From Deltaproteobacteria bacterium (GTDB taxonomy: Bacteria > Desulfobacterota_B > Binatia > UBA9968), in NCBI GenBank assembly GCA_030620935.1, contig JAUXIP010000020.1, forward strand, positions 1-12,283: DNA of 12,283 nucleotides, in the 5' to 3' direction. The position numbers and the translations under genes were made by a program. Position 1 is the first letter of the stretch. The number at the start of each line of letters is the position of its first letter. The notes under the pieces were generated by a model. It searched no databases and was not told the origin of the DNA. It saw only the letters and a program-made list of their open reading frames with translations. Below, in pieces: positions 7,901 through 12,283 of this stretch.

Positions 7901-8382
7901 GGGGTTAGCTCGGGAAAGCCGGCGTCGGCCCATGCCTTCCAGCCCTTTCGCACTATCGGATGGCGTAGCCGATAGGGGCCGTAAATAACCCGGTGAAACG
8001 TGTAGCCTTTGGCACACTGGCGCGGGTTCCAATTGGCTGTGGCCTTGTTGCCGTAAAGGTCGGCGTAATTTTGATAGTCGTACGTGCTCCCGAGCCGGGT
8101 CACGATACCGTTACGCACGTAGGCGCGCACGCGGCAGGCATGGGTATCGTTCGGCGAACAGACCCAATCAAAGACACGGTCGTATTTATACTGATCCCGG
8201 TAGATCTTCTCCCAGGCCCGGTCTACGGAACCTGCAAGGGGATTCTCGCCGGGGCGGGCGGCCGCCAAAAGTTGCAGCGGCAGTCCGTTCACGAGAGCTA
8301 CGGTGCCTCCGGTGATCCCCAGCCAGCGCATGAAGTCGCGCCGGGTCAACTCTAACATTCCATCCCTGATTTCATCGCTCAT
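4912..8382 (-). CDS. nxrA: Nitrite oxidoreductase-type alpha subunit, Tat-exported molybdopterin enzyme
   Basis: This protein of 1156 residues is the catalytic subunit of a type II DMSO-reductase-family enzyme, close to the length of Nitrospira NxrA. A twin-arginine signal is clear: TRRDFMRWL at residues 13-21, followed by a hydrophobic stretch to about 42, so the enzyme acts in the periplasm. The FS0 cluster region has C75, D79, C83 (VCSPNDTHAC) and C123; the Asp at 79 replaces a Cys of the classic motif. The likely Mo ligand is D283 in YTWHGDQAPG, aligned by eye to the NarG aspartate. Start 8382 is preferred over 8394 because GGAG lies 6 bases before it and inside the earlier ATG. It would take nitrite to nitrate using the two bis-MGD molecules, passing electrons to NxrB. 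Direction and substrate are not proven: nitrate, chlorate or selenate reduction remain possible. Confidence 0.92.
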   Translation of the reverse strand: MSDEIRDGMLELTRRDFMRWLGITGGTVALVNGLPLQLLAAARPGENPLAGSVDRAWEKIYRDQYKYDRVFDWVCSPNDTHACRVRAYVRNGIVTRLGSTYDYQNYADLYGNKATANWNPRQCAKGYTFHRVIYGPYRLRHPIVRKGWKAWADAGFPELTPENKSKYMFDSRGQDEFVQISWEDAFDNISKALVAISTRYSGEKGKNLLLAQGYQPEMVEEMGGAGTRTIKMRGGMGLLGVIGKYGMYRLNNSLALLDTKIRGVGPDKARAGRNFSNYTWHGDQAPGHPWVHGLQASDCDFNDLRFSKLIIMDGKNLVENKLTDSHWFIECMERGAKIVVISPEYGPPSTKADYWIPIRPQTDAALWLGVTKLMIDNKWYDEKFVKRFTDFPLLVRTDTLKRLHANEVFPNYKTDLSPNGPSMKIQGLTKEQHAKLGDFVIWDVKKKSPVALTRDDVGETMASKGLDPALTGTFKVKLVDGKEVEVATLWTLYQTHLKDYDLDTVAEITHAPKKLIAQLAKDIATMKPVAIHQGEGINHWFHATEMNRASYLPLMLTGNIGQPGAGGHTWAGNYKAALFQGSPWTGPGFKGWVAEDPFNINLDPNAPGKAIKVHGYTKGEEPAYWNHGDLALIVNTPKFGRKNFTGETHMPTPTKAIIFNNVNLINNAKWAYGMIKNVNPNVEMIVSMDIQMTASIEYADIALPANSWLEFEGLEITASCSNPFLQIWKGGIPPVFDSKDDLVILAGIANALADVTGDQRFSDYFAFASPEKRNVYIQRLLDTCTTTAGYKLNDIMAGKYGPSGGCLMNFRTYPRIPFYEQVHDSEPFHTDTGRMHAYADIPEAIEYGENFIVHREGPEATPYLPNVIVSSNSYIRPEDYGIPLDAEHWDDRTIRNIKMPWNKVKKTKNFLWEKGFQFYCLTPKTRHRVHSGWSNVDWHMLYDSNFGDPYRLDKRAPCVGEHQLHINPQAARELGINDGDYVYVDANPADRPYLGAKPSDPFYRVSRCMLRVKYNHAYPYNIVMMKHAPFIATEKSVKAHETRPDGRALSENTGYQANLRYGSQQSVTRNWHMPMHQTDTHFHKAKVFMGFIFGGEADNHAINTVPKETLVRVTKAEDGGMGGKGIWKPATTGYTPDNENDFMKRYLAGDLTKVKK

Positions 8383-8410
8383 GGTTTTCTCCATTAAAGA
8401 GTGTTCAGAA

Positions 8411-8438
8411 CGTTCAAGCCGTTAAACCCTTTTGAACG
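8411..8438. repeat. Short inverted repeat between the cytochrome gene and nxrA
   Basis: CGTTCAA at 8411-8417 is inverted at 8432-8438 (TTGAACG) with a 14-base loop. CCGTT (8419-8423) and AACGG (8444-8448) give a further partly interleaved pairing. The spacer is rich in GTTCA/GTTTAA words, again like an extragenic palindromic element. It lies about a dozen bases after the cytochrome stop and about 30 before the nxrA start. Confidence 0.5.
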
Positions 8439-8449
8439 ACTGAAACGGT

Positions 8450-10033
8450 TTACCTTGCAATTTTTAACTCCTGCCAGATAGTAACGGACTTTTTCCCATC
8501 ACGATCTCCGGCGCTCCCGTTCCAGACTGCGAACGCAATCGGCACGGTCCTTCCCCTCCGCAACACCACGGCGCCTTTTCTTCCAGTGGGTCTTAATCTC
8601 CTTCGGAACATAACCCGATAGGAGCCTGCCGCGTAGACGCCCTTGGCATCGACTCTCTGGTCGATCCTGGGTCGTGCGCGAAGCGTGCCGAACCCCTGGG
8701 CTGTTAGATCCTCGGCCGGACTTTTACGCTTTGGATCAGAGACGATATTCCCGGCTCCCCATCCGGTTACAAAGCTAGGATCGGAATCAAGAGTCAGGGC
8801 GTGCCGATGGGGCTGCTCTACCGGCGATTTGAGAAGATTGGGATATGAGTCAATGCCGATATTGGGATAAACATTTTCCAGATCCTGATAGGCAGGCTCC
8901 AGGTCTGCCTGGCGCTCCGATTTCCACATCCAGATGTTAACCAGCTTCCCCGCCTCGCCCATGGCGAAGAAGGGCGGGTTGGCCGTCAGGGAGAATTCAA
9001 CGGCGGCTGCATCACGGAAGTCCTGCGGCCGGAGCGCTGTGTGATCGTGGGTCTCGTCGGCCCAAACCATCAAGAGGGCCAGCTCCTTGCCGTCGTGGAC
9101 GGCACGAACAGTTACTTCTTCCGGCCGGTTGGCTCGCCACCAGAGCGGCATGAGGTGGAGGTTGACCGGTGAGGCGAGGCGCCAGATGCCGGAGTCCGGG
9201 TGGTCGGGCAGCTTTTTGACACGCGTCGCCAGGATCTCGAACTGTTTCATCTCCACGCGCTCACGCTGTTTGTCGCTGGATAGGGATCGGACAAAGTGAA
9301 CAAGATGCCAGGCGTCATCCCCATAGGCCCAATCGCTCATGGGCATCGGGCTGCCAGGAATGCCTGCGATGATTCTTTGGTAAAGCTGAACCGGGTCGTG
9401 GCTTCCCTTAAAAATGCCCGTCGTCAAGTCGCGTGGACGAGTGGGGTAGCCTTCCGCATCGACTTGTTCCTGCGCTCCGTCGCCGCTTGCCGTAGGACCG
9501 TGACACGAAGCACAGGCGTCCCGGTAGAGTTCCGAAGCACGTGCCTGGGCGGCTTCATCGTAAGGCGGTTCAGGGGGCACATGAATGACTCCCTCACCGC
9601 CGCTGCCGTCAGGCCCGGGGATTTTCTTTGGTTTGACGATCAGCGGCTTTTCCGCCAATGATTTGATGTAGTAGACTAGTGCCCACCGTTGCTTCGCAGG
9701 AAGATGGCCCCATGAGGGCATCGCCGATCCGGGCATACCGCGGCTGATCGTATTGAAGAGGTCCTGGTCTGTCGGGACGCCCTCCCAAGTGGAGACCAGG
9801 CGGTAGTTTGCCGCCACAAAGTCACGCGGTTTGGGGTAAAGGAGATAGGCGGCCGCGCCATCACCTCGCCCTTCTGCGCCGTGACAGGCCGCGCATTGCT
9901 TGGTGTACATCTGTTTTCCAAGAGCGAGAAGTTTAGCGGAGGGTGGGGGAGGGTTCAGGTCAGCTGTTGAGGTGATCCCAGTGACAAAAAACATCAAGAA
10001 GACTACGGCGGCGATCGATAAAAACCCTCTCAT
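8450..10033 (-). CDS. Exported di-heme cytochrome c fused to an ethylbenzene-dehydrogenase gamma-like heme b domain
   Basis: This 527-residue protein begins with a secretion signal (hydrophobic residues 3-20, possible cleavage after STA at 22-24). Two cytochrome c domains follow: CAACH at 47-51 with probable axial M105 in GSAMPSWGHL, and CASCH at 174-178 with probable axial M230 in GSPMP. Residues from about 264 to the end resemble the gamma subunits of ethylbenzene, dimethylsulfide and selenate enzymes, which bind one heme b through Met and Lys. Candidates here are M358 in FFAMGEAG and K514/K515 in GDRDGKKSV. It would be the NxrC-like electron outlet of the enzyme, carrying electrons from NxrB through heme b to the c hemes. 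Start 10033 is set by AGGAGG 7 bases upstream and by the signal peptide; the 12-residue longer form is less likely. It heads the operon. Having all three hemes in one chain is notable. Confidence 0.88.
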   Translation of the reverse strand: MRGFLSIAAVVFLMFFVTGITSTADLNPPPPSAKLLALGKQMYTKQCAACHGAEGRGDGAAAYLLYPKPRDFVAANYRLVSTWEGVPTDQDLFNTISRGMPGSAMPSWGHLPAKQRWALVYYIKSLAEKPLIVKPKKIPGPDGSGGEGVIHVPPEPPYDEAAQARASELYRDACASCHGPTASGDGAQEQVDAEGYPTRPRDLTTGIFKGSHDPVQLYQRIIAGIPGSPMPMSDWAYGDDAWHLVHFVRSLSSDKQRERVEMKQFEILATRVKKLPDHPDSGIWRLASPVNLHLMPLWWRANRPEEVTVRAVHDGKELALLMVWADETHDHTALRPQDFRDAAAVEFSLTANPPFFAMGEAGKLVNIWMWKSERQADLEPAYQDLENVYPNIGIDSYPNLLKSPVEQPHRHALTLDSDPSFVTGWGAGNIVSDPKRKSPAEDLTAQGFGTLRARPRIDQRVDAKGVYAAGSYRVMFRRRLRPTGRKGAVVLRRGRTVPIAFAVWNGSAGDRDGKKSVTIWQELKIAR

Positions 10034-10092
10034 GAGATTGCCTCCTGCGTGTTTGAATTGATCTAGCATCTAGGAATTGTTGATTAGGATGG

Positions 10093-10108
10093 AGCAAATT
10101 GCATACCA
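10093..10108 (-). promoter_or_regulatory. Sigma-54 promoter of the NXR-type operon
   Basis: On the minus strand the sequence reads TGGTATGCAATTTGCT, matching the TGGCAYG-N4-TTGCW consensus except for one C-to-T change. The invariant GG (-24) and GC (-12) are exactly 10 bases apart. The predicted start of transcription is near 10082, giving a leader of about 49 bases to ATG 10033. Sigma-54 promoters need an enhancer-binding protein and ATP; no such gene lies in the window. Confidence 0.78.
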
Positions 10109-10171
10109 TGAGAGAATCTATGAAAAATTGAAGCGTTATAAGCGTTGCCAATATGAACATTCCAAAAATCG

Positions 10172-10189
10172 GGAAAAATGCCTTTTTCC
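10172..10189. promoter_or_regulatory. Palindrome in the divergent control region, possible operator
   Basis: GGAAAAA and TTTTTCC form a perfect 7-base inverted repeat around TGCC. It is centred about 73 bases upstream of the -24 element of the minus-strand sigma-54 promoter and about 63 bases before the ATG of the NnrS-like gene. A related sequence occurs upstream of the hemerythrin promoter (11407-11422), sharing AAAATGC and TTTTTCCTT with one base of indel. It could be an activator site for the NXR-type operon, or an operator or RNA hairpin for the rightward gene. Confidence 0.45.
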
Positions 10190-10243
10190 TTTCCTAAATT
10201 CGAAAAATATAGTGAATTTAAGTAACCCATATTCAAAGAAGAC

Positions 10244-11329
10244 ATGACATCCAAGCATCCTTCCCGGTTCGTCCTTCTTGCTTTGGCCGGACTTTCGCTG
10301 CTGACCGGTCTTTGGGGTGGAGTCGTGCGTTTGGGGTGGGGTCTTCCTTTGTTGAGAGGGGACTTGGTCGAATTCCATGGGCCGCTGATGGTCGTAGGCT
10401 TCTTGGGTACGCTTATTAGCTTGGAGCGTGCCGTAGCTTTACAACGTCTTTGGGCTTTCGGTGCACCGGTCTTTTCCGGGTTGAGTGTACTCGTGCTGCT
10501 GGCCGGGTTGCCACTAACGTGGGGGCATATTCTGGCAGAAATGGGCAGTCTCTTTCTGATCTCTATTCTTGTCTTTCTTTACTGCCAAAGGCCTTCTGGT
10601 TATTTTGCCATCATTGGATTGGGGGCCCTCCTTTGGTTTGTTGGAAATCTGCTCTGGCATGCTGGCTACCCCATCCATCGAGTCGTGCCCTGGTGGGCTG
10701 GTTTCCTAGTCCTCACAATTGCCGGAGAGCGATTGGAACTCGCTCGGCTGATGCGTCTCTCTACAATCAGTAGAGCGGTATTTTTTGCAGCGTGCGCAGT
10801 TTTTCTGACCGGGCTAGTAGTCTCCCTGCTGGTTTTTGATGCCGGTGTGCGCCTTGGTGGGATAGGACTGGCTGCTCTGGCACTTTGGCTTTTCCGATAT
10901 GACATGGCCCGGCGTACGATCCAGGAAACAGGGTTGCCCCGGTTTATGGCTGTTTGCCTGTTGTCCGGATACGCTTGGCTGGTGATCGGAAGTTTTCTTT
11001 GGATTGTCTTCGCCGATCGCTTCGTGGCTGGTCCGCACTACGATGCTATGCTTCACACAATCTTTTTAGGATTTGTCTTCTCGATGATCTTCGCCCACGC
11101 CCCGATCATTTTTCCTTCGATTACGGGGTTGGAGATGTCCTTTCAACGGGCGTTCTATGGTCATTTTGCCCTGCTCCATTTTTCGTTGCTTATTCGGGTT
11201 GTCGGAGATATGGGGGGATGGATCTCCCTACAGAGATGGGGCGGTTTACTGAATGTCCTCACGCTTCTCCTCTTTCTCGCTAATAATGTTCGTTCTGTCA
11301 GATACAGCCTGGCCGAAACGTCCAAATAA
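10244..11329 (+). CDS. Polytopic membrane protein, distantly NnrS-like
   Basis: This 361-residue protein is almost wholly hydrophobic, with about 11-12 predicted membrane helices by eye. Conserved-looking polar positions lie within helices: HGPLMVVGFLGTL with H45, LLWHAGYPIH, AGERLELARLM, and DAMLHTIFLGFVFSMIFAHAP followed by a helix bearing LLIRVVGD. The later His/Arg pattern recalls NnrS, a heme- and copper-binding inner-membrane protein linked to nitric oxide stress, but the match is by pattern only and NnrS is usually somewhat longer. ATG 10244 is used; its Shine-Dalgarno is weak (AAGAAG). The gene diverges from the NXR-type operon across a 210-base control region. No clear sigma-54 promoter faces it; TTGAAG (10127-10132) with a poor -10 is the best sigma-70 candidate. 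Being beside a nitrogen-oxide enzyme and a hemerythrin supports an NO-related role (inference). Confidence 0.75.
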   Translation: MTSKHPSRFVLLALAGLSLLTGLWGGVVRLGWGLPLLRGDLVEFHGPLMVVGFLGTLISLERAVALQRLWAFGAPVFSGLSVLVLLAGLPLTWGHILAEMGSLFLISILVFLYCQRPSGYFAIIGLGALLWFVGNLLWHAGYPIHRVVPWWAGFLVLTIAGERLELARLMRLSTISRAVFFAACAVFLTGLVVSLLVFDAGVRLGGIGLAALALWLFRYDMARRTIQETGLPRFMAVCLLSGYAWLVIGSFLWIVFADRFVAGPHYDAMLHTIFLGFVFSMIFAHAPIIFPSITGLEMSFQRAFYGHFALLHFSLLIRVVGDMGGWISLQRWGGLLNVLTLLLFLANNVRSVRYSLAETSK

Positions 11330-11403
11330 GGGTCCAACTTTCTCTGATTGTGCATAGCCCTGCACTATTGTTTTCTGGGATTGGGGGCCCGTCTCTCATT
11401 TTT

Positions 11404-11422
11404 GCGAAAATGCTTTTTCCTT
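11404..11422 (+). promoter_or_regulatory. Palindromic motif upstream of the hemerythrin promoter, related to 10172-10192
   Basis: GAAAA and TTTTC flank TGCT in an inverted repeat, and the stretch AAAATGC-TTTTTCCTT repeats that at 10175-10191 apart from one missing C. The centre is about 61 bases before the -24 GG of the hemerythrin sigma-54 promoter. A further overlapping TTTTTGCGAAAA half-palindrome starts at 11399. It is a candidate enhancer-binding site shared by the two sigma-54 promoters. Confidence 0.4.
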
Positions 11423-11458
11423 CTGTCTGTAACTTTCTTCTGTTTTAGACAGGTTACA
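11423..11458. promoter_or_regulatory. Overlapping inverted repeats just upstream of the sigma-54 promoter
   Basis: CTGTCT (11423-11428) is inverted as AGACAG (11447-11452), and TGTAAC (11428-11433) as GTTACA (11453-11458). The two repeats have different centres. They lie 15 to 50 bases before the -24 element, nearer than most enhancer sites, so this could be an additional protein-binding site (for example IHF-free activation) or chance. Confidence 0.25.
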
Positions 11459-11471
11459 CCCTCTAACCTGC

Positions 11472-11486
11472 TGGCATGTCTCTTGC
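11472..11486 (+). promoter_or_regulatory. Sigma-54 promoter of the hemerythrin gene
   Basis: TGGCATGTCTCTTGC matches the TGGCAYG-N4-TTGC consensus at every fixed position; the base after it is G rather than A/T. GG and GC are separated by exactly 10 bases. Transcription should begin near 11498, leaving a 44-base leader to GTG 11542. This promoter covers the ATG at 11476 and so rules it out as the start of the gene. Confidence 0.8.
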
Positions 11487-11517
11487 GTGGTTTTCAATCG
11501 TTGGGCTGGCTCCCCAT

Positions 11518-11529
11518 TTTTTGCAAAAA
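11518..11529. promoter_or_regulatory. Perfect palindrome in the hemerythrin leader
   Basis: TTTTTGCAAAAA is a perfect 12-base palindrome whose right arm runs into the Shine-Dalgarno AAGGAG (11528-11533). It could be an operator just downstream of the transcription start or part of a weak structure near the ribosome site. A degenerate relative, TTTTTGCGAAAA, lies at 11399-11410 on the other side of the promoter. Confidence 0.3.
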
Positions 11530-11541
11530 GGAGAAAAGGCC

Positions 11542-12099
11542 GTGGAAGATAAATATGACACAGCTACCGAAGCCCTAAAACATGAGCACCGAATTATCGA
11601 AAGAGTCCTCGCAGTCCTTGAAATCCTTACCAAAACCTCAGGAAGGTTGCCTATAGAAACCTGGCTAAAAGTCCTCGATTTCATCCGTAACTTTGCCGAT
11701 AAGTGCCATCACCTGAAGGAAGAGAAGCTCTTTTTTCCGGCCTTGGAAGAGCACGGGATTCCTCGTGAAGGAGGACCGATCGGCATGATGCTGGCAGAGC
11801 ATGAGGAGGCGAGGGGTTACGTCAGGGCTATGGCGGACGCCTTGGAACATGTAAGAGACATCCCGGATACTGCCAAGAAGGCTCTGGTTGAAAACGCAAC
11901 GGCCTATCTTCGCTTGTTGCCGCAACATATCAATAAAGAGGATGAGGTTCTTTTCCAGATGGCGGATGAGGTTTTGACGCCTGAGGAACAGAAACAGCTT
12001 CTACGCGAATTTGAAGAACACGAGACTAAAGAGATAGGGACGGGAGTTCATGAAAAATACCTTAAAATCGTATTTGAGCTGGAGACTGGTAGCAGTTGA
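11542..12099 (+). CDS. Hemerythrin HHE-domain protein
   Basis: This cytoplasmic 185-residue four-helix protein would bind a non-heme di-iron centre that senses, stores or detoxifies oxygen or nitric oxide, or takes part in iron-sulfur repair. The HHE-type ligands can be followed in order: H14/H16 in KHEHRI, H57 with E61 in HHLKEE, H87 in AEHEE, and H129 with E133 in QHINKED. GTG 11542 is chosen as the start: AAGGAG lies 8 bases upstream, and the only upstream ATG in frame (11476) falls inside the sigma-54 promoter. The family commonly has about 150-190 residues, so the length fits. It lies behind the NnrS-like gene but has its own promoter, so it is probably a separate, inducible unit. Exact ligand (O2 or NO) is inference. 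Confidence 0.88.
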   Translation: MEDKYDTATEALKHEHRIIERVLAVLEILTKTSGRLPIETWLKVLDFIRNFADKCHHLKEEKLFFPALEEHGIPREGGPIGMMLAEHEEARGYVRAMADALEHVRDIPDTAKKALVENATAYLRLLPQHINKEDEVLFQMADEVLTPEEQKQLLREFEEHETKEIGTGVHEKYLKIVFELETGSS

Positions 12100-12153
12100 A
12101 TAGGGCCGCTTGGGTTTCTTAAAGCACTTCGGCAGGACCGGGGGAGGCAACAA

Positions 12154-12283
12154 ATGACAAGCGTGATCGATGTGCACAGAGCGGAAGCGGCTTCCAGCAA
12201 AAATAGGCCAGGACGTTTCGTCTATTCCGAAGCGCCCTTTCTCATTTACTGGGAGACCACTCGTGCCTGTGACCTCGCCTGCC
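12154..12283 (+). CDS. Radical SAM protein, N-terminal part only (cut by window edge)
   Basis: Only 43 codons are present. After a variable leader, the peptide APFLIYWETTRACDLAC contains the first two cysteines of the radical SAM CX3CX2C motif; the third is beyond the edge. The wording around it recalls SPASM-type radical SAM proteins of the NirJ/AhbD-like or TIGR04053 group, which act on tetrapyrroles or peptides, but so short a piece cannot assign a substrate. ATG 12154 is preceded by GGGGGAGG (12140-12147) at 6 bases. It follows the hemerythrin gene by 54 bases with no terminator seen, so the two may be co-transcribed from the sigma-54 promoter. Confidence 0.85.
   Translation, partial: MTSVIDVHRAEAASSKNRPGRFVYSEAPFLIYWETTRACDLAC

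Noticed and set aside
10080..10093. FNR/CRP-like half site TTGAT-N4-ATgga upstream of the cytochrome gene
   Set aside because: Only the left half matches TTGAT; the right half should be ATCAA and does not match.
10127..10156. Sigma-70 promoter for the NnrS-like gene (TTGAAG with TATGAA)
   Set aside because: The -10 matches only 4 of 6 and spacing is 18; too weak to list as a feature.
11476..11541. ATG 11476 as an N-terminal extension (22 residues) of the hemerythrin
   Set aside because: It lies within the sigma-54 promoter, upstream of the predicted transcription start, and has no ribosome site.
12111..12125. GG-N10-GC spacing (TGGGTTTCTTAAAGC) before the radical SAM gene
   Set aside because: The -12 element is AAGC rather than TTGC and the predicted start would fall at the Shine-Dalgarno, leaving no leader.

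Overview
The window reads as chromosomal DNA of an uncultured Gram-negative, respiratory, nitrogen-cycling bacterium. The iron-sulfur subunit at 3219-4484 and the molybdopterin subunit at 4912-8382 match, from memory, the periplasmic nitrite oxidoreductase (NXR) type of Nitrospira, Nitrospina and anammox bacteria. Base composition, long intergenic inverted repeats and sigma-54 promoters would suit Nitrospirota, Methylomirabilota (NC10) or a neighbouring phylum. The sequence alone does not settle the taxon, and no database search was possible.

Layout. A thiolase gene (171-1343, +) stands alone at the left and converges on a six-gene minus-strand operon that runs from 10033 down to 1378. In transcription order the operon encodes: an exported protein with two cytochrome c domains fused to an ethylbenzene-dehydrogenase-gamma-like heme b domain; the Tat-exported catalytic subunit (NxrA type); a small conserved protein; the four-cluster ferredoxin subunit (NxrB type); a TorD-family assembly chaperone; and an unrecognised protein with an HExxH motif and a C-terminal zinc ribbon. 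A near-consensus sigma-54 promoter lies 49 bases upstream of the inferred leader-to-start interval. Diverging from the operon, on the plus strand, are a polytopic membrane protein distantly like NnrS (10244-11329), a hemerythrin-domain protein (11542-12099) with its own excellent sigma-54 promoter, and the first 43 codons of a radical SAM enzyme (12154 onward, cut by the window edge).

How it works together (inference). NxrA and NxrB are matured in the cytoplasm with the TorD-like chaperone, exported by Tat as a pair, and joined in the periplasm by the three-heme protein, which would pass electrons between the b-type heme and two c-type hemes and on to a soluble or membrane carrier. The NnrS-like and hemerythrin proteins would deal with nitric oxide or oxygen at the cell. 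Two strong sigma-54 promoters, plus a related A/T-rich palindromic motif upstream of both, suggest that one enhancer-binding protein may tie the respiratory enzyme to the hemerythrin.

The most unusual points are the di-heme-c/heme-b fusion, the HExxH zinc-ribbon protein at the end of the operon, the small protein between the A and B genes whose tail is encoded by an inserted hairpin element, and the presence of a different inverted repeat in nearly every spacer of the operon. No tRNA, rRNA, CRISPR array, transposase or integrase was seen.
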